NCBI GenBank assembly: GCA_030431095.1 | Contig: JAUIJU010000028.1 | Coordinates: 1 to 35,596, forward strand | Reading direction: 5' to 3' | Origin: Gammaproteobacteria bacterium | GTDB taxonomy: Bacteria > Pseudomonadota > Gammaproteobacteria > Xanthomonadales > SZUA-36 | DNA: 35,596 nucleotides | Shown: piece after piece, positions 8,829-17,599 of the stretch | Layout: every line of letters begins with the position of its first letter | How positions within the stretch are numbered: position 1 is the stretch's first letter | Program-made: the position numbers and the translations under genes | The notes under the pieces: generated by a model | What the model saw: the letters and a program-made list of their open reading frames with translations, nothing else | Told to the model about the DNA's origin: nothing | The model's database searches: none

Positions 8829-8927
8829 CGGTGGCCGCGTGGCTGCCGTGACGAGCAGCACCCACCGGAACCCCCGCTCCGGGCTGCTCGGCGCGACAGC
8901 CACGCCGGTCACCTTCCTGCTCGCCTG

Positions 8928-8948
8928 GCGGGTCGGGCAAAGACCCGC
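8928..8948 (+). promoter_or_regulatory. Hairpin directly before the array gene 4 ribosome site
   Basis: GCGGGTC-GGGCAAA-GACCCGC forms a perfect 7-bp stem with a 7-base loop that ends two bases before GGAGGG (8951-8956), the ribosome binding site for the ATG at 8961. Its position suggests an effect on ribosome access or on mRNA ends, but this is inference from position only. Confidence 0.45.
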
Positions 8949-8960
8949 ATGGAGGGCGCC

Positions 8961-11186
8961 ATGCGTCTGATCACGGAATTGCGAAGAAGAAACGTGTTTC
9001 GCGTGGCCATCGGCTACGTGGTGGTCGCCTGGCTGGTGCTGCAGGTAGCCGACGTGATGATCGACAACATCGGTGCGCCGGACTGGCTGTTCGGCGCCAT
9101 TCTTCTGATGCTGGCACTGGGCCTGCCCCTGGCCCTGGTGTTCGCCTGGGCCTTCGAACTCACCCCGGAAGGCATCAAGCGCGAGCACGAGGTGGACCGC
9201 AGCCGGTCCATGACCCGTACCACCGGCCGCAAGCTGGACCGGGCCATCATCGTGGTGCTGGCCCTGGCGCTGGCCTGGTTCGCATGGGATAAATTTTCTC
9301 CAGCCCCAGGGTCAGGTTCCAGTTCCATCGCCGGGTCAACACCCGGCTCAGACGCACCGCCGCAGAAGGGCTCCGAACCCAACGCGGAATCCGGCACGCC
9401 CGATCCGTCGACCCCAGACCAGTCCATCGCCGTCCTGCCCTTCGTCAACATGAGCGCCGACGCCGACAATGAATACTTCTCCGACGGCCTCTCCGAGGAA
9501 CTCCTCAATCTGCTGGCGCGCGTCGAGGGCCTGAAGGTCGCCTCACGCACCTCCTCCTTCAAGTTCAGGGACAGCCAGGCGGACATCGGCGAGATCGGCG
9601 ACCAGCTCAAGGTGACCACGGTGCTGGAAGGCTCCGTGCGCAAATCCGGCGACCAGCTGCGCATCACCGCCCAGCTGATCAAGGTGGACGACGGATTCCA
9701 CCTGTGGTCGCAGACCTACGACCGGCAGCTGGACAACATCTTCGCCGTGCAGGACGAGATCGCCACGGCCATCGTGGAGGCCCTGCGCCTGCCGCTGCTG
9801 GGCGAGGAACAGGCGCCGCTGGCAGTGGCGGCCCAGCCGGCCAGCTTCGAGGCCTACGACCTGTTCCTGCTGGGCAAACACCATGCCCGGGCCTTTACCG
9901 AAGAAGGCTTCGAGAAATCCATCGACTACCTGGCGCAGGCCGTGGCGCTGGACCCGGAATACGCACCGGCCTGGAGCCAGCTGGCGCACGCCTACGTGCT
10001 GGTCGCGGACTATGGTGGCCGCGACATGAACGCCATGCTGCCCGAGGCGGAACGCGCGGTGGAGCGCGCGCTGGCGCTGGACCCGGATTCCGCGGACGCC
10101 CTGGTCACCAAGTCCACCATCAGGGGCTACCAGGGCCGGGGGGCGGAACGGGTGCAGTTGCTGGAGCGCGCCATTGCGCTGGACCCTGAGCACGCCCAGG
10201 GTCTCCGGCGCCTGGCCACCGCCATCATCGACACCGCGCCGCAACGAACGCTGATGCTCGCCGAACGGGCCTACGCCCTCGATCCGCTGTTCGACATGTC
10301 ACGCTCGACCCTGGTCATGGCGACGTTCGCCGCCCGCGGCTACGAGGCGGCCCGCGAGCGCTTCGCGTCCCAGGTCGCGCAGGATCCCGACAACCCCGCG
10401 GTATACGAGGTCTGGGCCAACGTGGAACGGGCCTCCGGGCACCTGGACCGCGCCGTGACCTACTACGAGAAACTCTGGGCCCTGCGTCCCGGGGACGCCT
10501 GGGCCGGCTTCCAGATCGTGCTGTGCTACACATTGCTGGGTGACGAGGACCGCGCGGAGCGCTGGGTAACGCTCACCCGTGAACGCGCCCCGGACACCAT
10601 GTGGGCGGACTTCGCCCCGCAGACCCTGGCCTTCTATCGCGGCGAGTACGAATCCCTGCTGTCCGAATTGATGGCCGCGCGCGACACGCCAAGGGGCGAC
10701 AACCCGTTTTACCTCGAGTTCCTGGGCGACGTGCTGGTCCAGATGGACCGGAAGGAAGAAGCCAGGGCGGCGTTCCAGCAGGCCCTGGAACGATTGAACC
10801 CGGACCCCAACGCGCTGCCGACTGGCGATGAGGCCAGCATCCTTCTGTCCATGGCCCACCTGGAGCAACCCGGCCCGGAACGCGACCGAGTCCTGGAACG
10901 CATCCGGCAACGAGAGGCCCTGCTCAAGGAGATCCAGCCGAACCGCTGGCAGGGCGACTTCGTCGAGGCTTGCCTTGCCGCGCTGGGAGGTGACAGGACC
11001 GCCCTGTTCGCCGCCCTTGACCATTCCATCGACAAGGGCTTTCGCGGGGGTGAATGGCTGGAGCAGTCCTACCTGTTCCGCGAGTGGCGCGACGATCCGC
11101 TGTTCCGCGAAGCCGTGGGCCGGCTCAAGCGAATTTCGGCCGAACAATTGGCGCGCCTGGACACCAGCGAGGACGACGCGACATGA
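8961..11186 (+). CDS. Array protein 4: 3-TM, TolB-N-like, TPR protein
   Basis: 741 residues. ATG 8961 is preferred over 8949 because GGAGGG (8951-8956) lies just ahead of it and the family start MRLITELRRRNVFRV begins there. The membrane module carries DVMIDNIGAPDW (31-42) and GIKREHEVDRSRS, almost the same as in array protein 6 but not its neighbour 5. A long Gly/Ser/Pro-rich linker (about 113-153) leads to the TolB-N-like domain (about 154-290; SIAVLPFVNMS, EYFSDGLSEELLNLL, VLEGSVRKSGDQLRI, YDRQLDNIFAVQDEI). The TPR region is long, with repeats such as AERAVERALALDPDSADAL. This gene follows the 261-base gap, so it may have its own control. It overlaps array gene 5 by ATGA at 11183-11186. 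Confidence 0.9.
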   Translation: MRLITELRRRNVFRVAIGYVVVAWLVLQVADVMIDNIGAPDWLFGAILLMLALGLPLALVFAWAFELTPEGIKREHEVDRSRSMTRTTGRKLDRAIIVVLALALAWFAWDKFSPAPGSGSSSIAGSTPGSDAPPQKGSEPNAESGTPDPSTPDQSIAVLPFVNMSADADNEYFSDGLSEELLNLLARVEGLKVASRTSSFKFRDSQADIGEIGDQLKVTTVLEGSVRKSGDQLRITAQLIKVDDGFHLWSQTYDRQLDNIFAVQDEIATAIVEALRLPLLGEEQAPLAVAAQPASFEAYDLFLLGKHHARAFTEEGFEKSIDYLAQAVALDPEYAPAWSQLAHAYVLVADYGGRDMNAMLPEAERAVERALALDPDSADALVTKSTIRGYQGRGAERVQLLERAIALDPEHAQGLRRLATAIIDTAPQRTLMLAERAYALDPLFDMSRSTLVMATFAARGYEAARERFASQVAQDPDNPAVYEVWANVERASGHLDRAVTYYEKLWALRPGDAWAGFQIVLCYTLLGDEDRAERWVTLTRERAPDTMWADFAPQTLAFYRGEYESLLSELMAARDTPRGDNPFYLEFLGDVLVQMDRKEEARAAFQQALERLNPDPNALPTGDEASILLSMAHLEQPGPERDRVLERIRQREALLKEIQPNRWQGDFVEACLAALGGDRTALFAALDHSIDKGFRGGEWLEQSYLFREWRDDPLFREAVGRLKRISAEQLARLDTSEDDAT

Positions 11187-13444
11187 GCATGTTCAACGAA
11201 CTCAAGCGCAGAAACGTGTTCCGTGTGGGTATTGCCTACGTATTGATTGCATGGCTGTTCCTCCAGGCCGCCGATTTCGGGCTTGACCTGATCGATGCCC
11301 CCAATTGGGTGATCCAGGCCCTGTTCCTGCTTGCCGCCATCGGCCTTCCGGCTGTGCTGGTGTTTTCCTGGGTGTTCGAGATGACCCCGGAGGGCCTGAA
11401 GCGCGAGGAGGACGTCACGCGCGACGCGTCCATCACCCCGCAGACCGGCCAAAAACTGAACCGGGTGATCATCACGGTGCTCAGCCTGGTAATCGTCGTG
11501 ATGCTGCTGGAGCGCTTTCTGGATCGGCCGGCGTTGACGGAGGCAACGGTCGGCGACCAGGTCGCACAAGCGCCGGCATCCGCAGGAGCTGACCCGAATG
11601 GCGAACGCGCACGCCCTGCCGACGCCGCCTCCATCGCGGTGCTGCCTTTCGCCAACATGAGCAACGACCCGGACAACGAGTACTTCTCCGACGGCCTGAC
11701 CGAGACCTTGCTGCACATGCTGGCCCAGCTTCCCGAGCTGCGCGTAGCGGCGCGTACCTCCTCCTTCGCCTTCAAAGGCTCCGATGCGGGAATCGACGAG
11801 ATCGCCACGACCCTCAACGTCGCCCACGTGCTGGAAGGCAGCGTGCAGAAGGCGGGCGAGCGCGTCCGCGTGACGGCGCAGTTGATCCGCGCCGACGACG
11901 GTTTTCACGTGTGGTCACAGAACTACACCCGGCCACTGGAGGACATCTTCGCCATCCAGGACGAGATCGCCACCGATGTCGCCCGGGCGCTGGACAGCTC
12001 ATTGCTTGGCGGCAATGAGATCCTGCACGGTGTGGAAACCCGAAACCTGACGGCCTACGAAACCTACCTGCGCGCGCTGGAACAGCAGGCCCTGTTCACC
12101 TATGGCAGCCTGCCCGCGGCCGACAGCCTGTTCAAGGAGGCGCTGGCGCTGGATCCCGGGTTCCTGGAGGCCAAGATCGGACTTGCACGCAACCAGCTGA
12201 AGATGGCGACGACCGGCATCCTGGACCGTGACCAGGCCTGGGCGCAGTCGCAGCCGCTGCTAACGCAGGTCCTCCAACAGGACCCCGGCAACGCCAGCGC
12301 AAGGGTCATCCAGCGCGTGTACGACATCTGGTTCACCAACCCGATCGGCCAGGAGGAACGGCAGGCCGGCGTGGATGATTTACTGACCCTGCTGCCGCTC
12401 GCGCCCACAGAGTCCTTTGCCCGGTCCACGACAGCCAAGATTGCCTTCCTCATGCAGAATGATCCGGACACGGCGCTCGCATTGCTCGATGCCGGTCTTC
12501 TGACCGACCCGCTGGATGCGGACCTGCTCGTGACCAAGGGGCAGATCCTGGTCGAGTTGGACCGCCTGGACGAGGCTGAGCCGTACCTCCTCAGGGCGCT
12601 GGAGTACCGCCCGGGAGATGCCAACAACCACTTCGTCATGGCGGCACTGAGCGCCAAGCGCGGCGACCCGGCCGCCCAGCTGGACTGGATGCGACGCGCC
12701 ACCGAAGTCGACCCCCAGGACCACGAACTGGCGGCCGACATTGCCGTGATGCTGTTTGATCTGGGCCTGGTCGAAGAAGGGGATCGCTGGGCTCGGCGGG
12801 TCTTTTCGCAGGCAGCCCAGTCACCGGTGGGCCGCAAGGTCGCCCTGCTCCAGGCCGAGGCGCACGGGGAGCATGCACGAGCGCTGCAACTGGCGCAGGG
12901 CATGATCGATGACGATGTCTCAACGCGCCAGTCTTCGCTGATCGAGGCCATTTTCCGCTACGCGGAGCTGATGGCCAGGGCTGGCCGTGCTGAAGAAGGC
13001 ATGGCGTATTTCGAGTCGGTCCGCCCCCAGGCCATGCGCGACGATGTTCTGGACCTGCCGGTGGCGGATGCCATGTTCCAGTTCGCCGCCGGCCACTGGC
13101 TGCCCCTGATGTACGACAAGGAGGAAGTGGTGAACCGCTGGTCACACACCATCCGCATGCTGGACACCAGTCTGCCCTCCTGGCGTAACAACCCGAAGAG
13201 CTTGCTGTTGAGCGCGGCGCTGGAAGGCCGGACGGATGAGGCCCTCCGCATAGCCCAGGAAGATGTTTTCACGCTGCCACCGTCCGAGAAGCTTTCGATC
13301 GACACCCTGTTCGCCACGCCGGCCCTGGCGCAGCTGGCCAGCCTGCCGGAGGTCCAGGCCGGCCTGGCGCAGCAACAGCGTCAAAAAGAAGCCCTGAGGG
13401 GTGAGGTTCGCGAGCTGTTGCTGCAACCGGAATGGAACGAATAG
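11183..13444 (+). CDS. Array protein 5: 3-TM, TolB-N-like, TPR protein
   Basis: 753 residues from ATG 11183, which overlaps the preceding stop (ATGA). GAGGA at 11169-11173 is a suitable ribosome site. The membrane module reads QAADFGLDLIDAPNWVI, of the type found in array proteins 7 to 9, but with VTRDAS where others have VDRSxS. The TolB-N-like domain (about 149-285) is of a subtype shared only with array protein 6: EYFSDGLTETLLHMLAQLPE, HVWSQNYTRPLEDIF and a downstream LEQQALFTYGSL segment (IFTYASL in protein 6). The TPR-like region includes LLDAGLLTDPLDADLLV, again matched in protein 6, and the protein ends ELLLQPEWNE. Proteins 5 and 6 look like a recent duplication over these domains. Confidence 0.9.
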   Translation: MSMFNELKRRNVFRVGIAYVLIAWLFLQAADFGLDLIDAPNWVIQALFLLAAIGLPAVLVFSWVFEMTPEGLKREEDVTRDASITPQTGQKLNRVIITVLSLVIVVMLLERFLDRPALTEATVGDQVAQAPASAGADPNGERARPADAASIAVLPFANMSNDPDNEYFSDGLTETLLHMLAQLPELRVAARTSSFAFKGSDAGIDEIATTLNVAHVLEGSVQKAGERVRVTAQLIRADDGFHVWSQNYTRPLEDIFAIQDEIATDVARALDSSLLGGNEILHGVETRNLTAYETYLRALEQQALFTYGSLPAADSLFKEALALDPGFLEAKIGLARNQLKMATTGILDRDQAWAQSQPLLTQVLQQDPGNASARVIQRVYDIWFTNPIGQEERQAGVDDLLTLLPLAPTESFARSTTAKIAFLMQNDPDTALALLDAGLLTDPLDADLLVTKGQILVELDRLDEAEPYLLRALEYRPGDANNHFVMAALSAKRGDPAAQLDWMRRATEVDPQDHELAADIAVMLFDLGLVEEGDRWARRVFSQAAQSPVGRKVALLQAEAHGEHARALQLAQGMIDDDVSTRQSSLIEAIFRYAELMARAGRAEEGMAYFESVRPQAMRDDVLDLPVADAMFQFAAGHWLPLMYDKEEVVNRWSHTIRMLDTSLPSWRNNPKSLLLSAALEGRTDEALRIAQEDVFTLPPSEKLSIDTLFATPALAQLASLPEVQAGLAQQQRQKEALRGEVRELLLQPEWNE

Positions 13445-13452
13445 GACCCATC

Positions 13453-15693
13453 ATGAACCTGTTGCAGGAATTGAAAAGAAGAAACGTGTTCCGCGTGGGC
13501 ATCGCCTACGCCGTGGCGGCCTGGCTGCTGCTGCAGATCGCCGACGTGATGATCGACAACATCGGCGCGCCGGACTGGGTGTTTCCCACGCTGCTGATGG
13601 CCCTGGCCATCGGTTTTCCGCTGGCGCTGATCTTCGCCTGGGCCTTCGAGCTCACCCCGGAAGGCATCAAGCGCGAGCACGAGGTGGACCGCCAGACATC
13701 CATCACCGGCCAGACCGGGCGCAAGCTCGATCGCGCCATCATCGTCGTGCTGGCGCTGGCGGTGGGCTACCTGCTGGTGGACAAGCTACTGCTGCGCGAG
13801 CCGGCGCCGACCGGGGTGGCGAACCCGGCAGCGCCCGGGGAACCAGTGGACACGTCGCCGGCAGGCGCCTCGGTGGCGGTGCTGCCCTTCACCAACATGA
13901 GCAACGACCCGGACAACGAGTACTTCTCCGACGGGCTGACGGACACGCTGCTGCACATGCTGGCGCAGCTGCCGGAACTGCGCGTGGCCGCACGGACTTC
14001 GTCCTTCGCCTTCAAGGGCCAGAACAAGGCCGTCCCCGAAATCGCCGCCACCCTCGGCGTGGAGAACATCCTGGAAGGCAGCGTGCAGCGCGCCGGCGAC
14101 CAGGTTCGCGTGACCGCCCAGCTGATCCGCGCCGATGACGGCTTTCACGTCTGGTCGCAGAACTACACCCGCCCGATGCAGGACATCTTCGCCATCCAGG
14201 ACGAGATCGCCACCGACGTGGCGGCCGCCCTCGGCGCCTCGCTGCTGGGCGCCGGCGAATCGGCGGTGCGCGGCGTGGAGACCACGGACCTGACCGCTTA
14301 CGACCGCTACCTGAAGGGGCTGGAGCAGCAGGCCATTTTCACCTACGCCAGCCTGGAGGAAGCCGAGAACCACTTCGAACAGGCCCTGGCCGAAGACCCG
14401 GGCTTCACGGAAGCGCGCCTGGCGCTGGTGCGCAACTACATGCTCAAGCGAATGACCGGCATCGTGAACAATCGGGAGCTGGTTCGCACGGCAAAACCCC
14501 TGGTGCAGCAGGTGCTGGAGCAGGAGCCGGAGAACAAGCTGGCCATCGCGTTCGAGTCCATGCTGGACGGGCGCTTCAACGACGACCTGGATTCTCGCGA
14601 ACAGATCCGCGAATCCATCTACCGGGTGCGCGACCTGCTGGCCTACCTGCCCACGGAAACCTTCGTGCGCACCTCTGTGGCCAGTGGGCTGCATTTTGTC
14701 CTCGGTGAATCACAAATGGCGCTGGAAGTGCTCGAAGCCGGACTGCTGATCGACCCGCTGGATGCAGACCTGTATATCGAGCAAGCCCGGATTCTGCTGG
14801 GCCTGGATCGGCTGGACGAAGCCGAGTCGGCCTTCCGCAAGGCCATCGAACTCGCGCCGGAAAACCCGACCGCCCATGGCATGCTCGGGGAGGTGTACCA
14901 GTCCCGTGGTGATTTCCCCGGCTACCTGGAGCAACTGCGCAGGACCATGGAACTCGATCCGCAGGACCACGAGATTCCGTACGAGATCGCCATGAACCTG
15001 TACGCGCTGGAACTACCCGAGGAAGGCGAGATGTACTACTCGCGCGTTCAGGCCCTGGCGCCCGGCAGTTCGCTGGCCCGCGCGCTGGCCGTGGTGCGGG
15101 CCGATGCGCTGGGGCGGAACGACCGCAGCCTGGAACTCGCGCGGGCAATGATCGCCGACCAGGTGGACGACCGCCGGGGCGCCTTCCAGATTGCCAACCT
15201 GTATTACGTCCACCACATGATGCTGGCGGGCCGTTCGGATGAAGCCTGGGCGTTTCTCCAGTCGGTACGCCCGGAAGTGGCCGACTTTGCCGCCGAGTCG
15301 CCGGATTTCCATGTCGAGTCCATGAAGTACTTCGCCATCATGCCACTGACGGAGGTGCTGTCGCCGGACGACATGCGCTCGACCTGGAATGACTACGTCC
15401 AGGCAGCGAACGCGCGAGGATTTCCACTGATCGAGGAAGGCAACCGTTTCGACATCATCGATGCCATCATCCGGGGCGAGATCGACCGGGCCGTCACCAC
15501 CCAGATCGAGCACCGCATGAGTGAACCGGTGGCCCTGAGTCCCTGGCGTCACCGTGAATACCTGGACGAATTCTATGCGCCGATCATCTCCGACCCGCGC
15601 TACATGGCCGCCCTGGACGAGCGCCAACGGCAGGCGGCGGCGGACCGGGCCTCGGTGCAGGAACTGCTGATGTCCCCGGAATGGAATGACTGA
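13453..15693 (+). CDS. Array protein 6: 3-TM, TolB-N-like, TPR protein
   Basis: 746 residues. ATG 13453 is preferred to the in-frame ATG at 13432 because it begins the family sequence MNLLQELKRRNVFRVG, has AGGA at 13443-13446, and avoids overlap with array gene 5. Its membrane module (IADVMIDNIGAPDWVF, GIKREHEVDR) matches protein 4. Its TolB-N-like domain (about 139-275; SVAVLPFTNMSNDPDNEYFS, TDTLLHMLAQLPELRVA, HVWSQNYTRPMQDIF) and TPR-like region match protein 5, including LEAGLLIDPLDADLYI and the ending ELLMSPEWND. The gene is therefore a mosaic of two array lineages. It lies 8 bases after gene 5 and 9 bases before gene 7. Confidence 0.9.
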   Translation: MNLLQELKRRNVFRVGIAYAVAAWLLLQIADVMIDNIGAPDWVFPTLLMALAIGFPLALIFAWAFELTPEGIKREHEVDRQTSITGQTGRKLDRAIIVVLALAVGYLLVDKLLLREPAPTGVANPAAPGEPVDTSPAGASVAVLPFTNMSNDPDNEYFSDGLTDTLLHMLAQLPELRVAARTSSFAFKGQNKAVPEIAATLGVENILEGSVQRAGDQVRVTAQLIRADDGFHVWSQNYTRPMQDIFAIQDEIATDVAAALGASLLGAGESAVRGVETTDLTAYDRYLKGLEQQAIFTYASLEEAENHFEQALAEDPGFTEARLALVRNYMLKRMTGIVNNRELVRTAKPLVQQVLEQEPENKLAIAFESMLDGRFNDDLDSREQIRESIYRVRDLLAYLPTETFVRTSVASGLHFVLGESQMALEVLEAGLLIDPLDADLYIEQARILLGLDRLDEAESAFRKAIELAPENPTAHGMLGEVYQSRGDFPGYLEQLRRTMELDPQDHEIPYEIAMNLYALELPEEGEMYYSRVQALAPGSSLARALAVVRADALGRNDRSLELARAMIADQVDDRRGAFQIANLYYVHHMMLAGRSDEAWAFLQSVRPEVADFAAESPDFHVESMKYFAIMPLTEVLSPDDMRSTWNDYVQAANARGFPLIEEGNRFDIIDAIIRGEIDRAVTTQIEHRMSEPVALSPWRHREYLDEFYAPIISDPRYMAALDERQRQAAADRASVQELLMSPEWND

Positions 15694-15702
15694 GCACCGG
15701 CC

Positions 15703-17595
15703 ATGAGTCTCTTCGACGAACTCAAGCGAAGAAACGTGTTCCGCGTGGGCATCGCCTACGTGCTCATGGGCTGGGTGCTGCTGCAGGGCGCCGACTTCGT
15801 GCTGGACCTCATCGGCGCGCCCGAGTGGGTGATCCGCGCCCTGGCCGTGGTGGTGGTCATCGGCCTGCCCATCGCCCTGTTCTTCGCCTGGGCCTTCGAG
15901 CTGACCCCGGAAGGCATCAAGCGCGAGGCCGAGGTGGACCGGAGCGCTTCGATCACGCCGCGGACGGGCCGTCGCATGGACCGGGGCATCATCGTGCTGC
16001 TGGCGCTGGTGGTGGGCTGGTTCCTGTTCGACGAGTTCTACCTGGAGCCGCGCGAGGCGGCGCCGACCCCCGTGGCCGTCACCGGCGAGGGCGAAGTCAA
16101 AGTCGAAGGCGAGGACGCTGCCCCGGAGATGTCGACGAATCCCCCTGGGGCGCCCCGAACCGTGGCCGTGCTGCCCTTCCGCGCCATGTCCAGCGGCGAG
16201 GACGACGAGTACTTCGCCGACGGGCTCACGGAGGAAATCCTCAACGCCCTGGCGCACGTACCCGGCCTGTCCGTCACCTCACGAACCTCCGCCTTTCATT
16301 TCAAGGACCAGGACCTGCCCATCGGGGAGATCGCCGAGCAGCTCGGGGTGGATCACGTCGTGGAGGGGTCCGTCCGACGCTCCGGGGACCGCCTGCGGGT
16401 CACGGCCCAGCTGATCCGTGCGGGCGACGACTCGCACCTGTGGTCGGAAAATTACGACCGGACCGATGCCGACGCCATCGCCGTGCAGGAAGACATCGCC
16501 CAGCGCATCGCCGAGACGCTCGGCGTGTTTCTCGACGACACCACCCTGGCGCTCATGCGCTCCGCCGGCCTGCGGGACGTGACCGCCTTCATCGAATACC
16601 AGAAGGGCCGCAAGCTCCACGAACAGGCCCACGGTCACGAGGTCGTGATGTCCCTGCTGGTGGAAGGCAATGCGCACCTCGAGGCCGCGCTCGCCGTGCA
16701 GCCGAACTTCGCCCCGGCCTGGCTGTTCTACTCGGACTATTACACGCACCTGCTCCTGGACCATGCCACGGAAGAGGGAGAGACCCGGCTGTCGGAAGAA
16801 GAAGTCGAAGCCGCCTACGAGGCGGGACGGAACGCCTTCCAGCGTGCCGCGCGCGGGGCCGGGAACGCCGACGCGCGCACAGCCACCGAGCTCGACCTGG
16901 CCATTTACGAGGGCAACAGTCGTGCCTGGCGGCCGCTGCTGGAACAGGTCCTCGCCTCGGAATCCTGCGAGGACATCATCTGGGTTCAGCTGGTCGGTTT
17001 CGTACCCGAATACGCTTTTGCCTTCGCCGAGGCCTCGCAACGCCTGCGCGCCTGCGATCCCATGACGAACCGCTATTCGGGCATGATCCTGAGCGCCTAC
17101 GTCTGGGGCGGCGCGCCCGGCGAGGGACTGGCCCTGCCCGGATTCAACCGGGCCTCGATCCATCCTTTTTACGTCAAGTGGAAAATCCTGGCGCTCGTTG
17201 CCCAGGGGGCCTTCGACGAGGCGCAGACCACCGCCACCATCGACTCCCCCAACCAGCGCGCCCGACGGCAGGCACAGGCGCTGGTCGCCGCCGCCCGTGG
17301 CGATGTGGAAACGGCCCGATATTGGGATGAAGAATCCCGAAGCGGCGAGGACAACCACTTATTCGCCCTGCTGCGTGCTGCCTGGACGGGCGACCGCCAG
17401 CGGGCGAATGAGCTCGCGGCGCACATCGACGGCGAGGCCCTCGGGCACCTCTCCCTGATGATGACCACCTACTGGTGCGCCTGCGGCGCGCCCTTCGATC
17501 TCGATGCCACCCCGAACTTCGCCGCGACCTGGCAGGCGGCAGACCTGCCCTGGCCCCTCGCGAGCCCCGTCGACTTTCCCCTGAAGGACTGGTGA
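15703..17595 (+). CDS. Array protein 7: 3-TM, TolB-N-like protein with degenerate TPRs
   Basis: 630 residues from ATG 15703. The membrane module (YVLMGWVLLQGADFVLDLIG, EWVIRALAVVVVIGLPIALF) is nearly identical to those of proteins 8 and 9. An acidic linker (EGEVKVEGEDAAPEMS) precedes the TolB-N-like domain (about 152-288; TVAVLPFRAMSSGEDDEYFA, LTEEILNALAHVPGL, VVEGSVRRSGDRLRV, YDRTDADAIAVQEDIAQRIA). The insert around YDRTDADA replaces the usual YDRxLDDIF. The C-terminal half is helical but TPR repeats are hard to recognise, and it lacks the Cys tail of proteins 2 and 8, ending VDFPLKDW. The next gene begins 4 bases after its stop. Confidence 0.88.
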   Translation: MSLFDELKRRNVFRVGIAYVLMGWVLLQGADFVLDLIGAPEWVIRALAVVVVIGLPIALFFAWAFELTPEGIKREAEVDRSASITPRTGRRMDRGIIVLLALVVGWFLFDEFYLEPREAAPTPVAVTGEGEVKVEGEDAAPEMSTNPPGAPRTVAVLPFRAMSSGEDDEYFADGLTEEILNALAHVPGLSVTSRTSAFHFKDQDLPIGEIAEQLGVDHVVEGSVRRSGDRLRVTAQLIRAGDDSHLWSENYDRTDADAIAVQEDIAQRIAETLGVFLDDTTLALMRSAGLRDVTAFIEYQKGRKLHEQAHGHEVVMSLLVEGNAHLEAALAVQPNFAPAWLFYSDYYTHLLLDHATEEGETRLSEEEVEAAYEAGRNAFQRAARGAGNADARTATELDLAIYEGNSRAWRPLLEQVLASESCEDIIWVQLVGFVPEYAFAFAEASQRLRACDPMTNRYSGMILSAYVWGGAPGEGLALPGFNRASIHPFYVKWKILALVAQGAFDEAQTTATIDSPNQRARRQAQALVAAARGDVETARYWDEESRSGEDNHLFALLRAAWTGDRQRANELAAHIDGEALGHLSLMMTTYWCACGAPFDLDATPNFAATWQAADLPWPLASPVDFPLKDW

Positions 17596-17599
17596 ACGC

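Noticed and set aside
8767..8970. 67-codon frame in the gap before array gene 4
   Set aside because: It overlaps the hairpins and the gene 4 start, has no ribosome site or family resemblance, and looks like chance in high-GC sequence.
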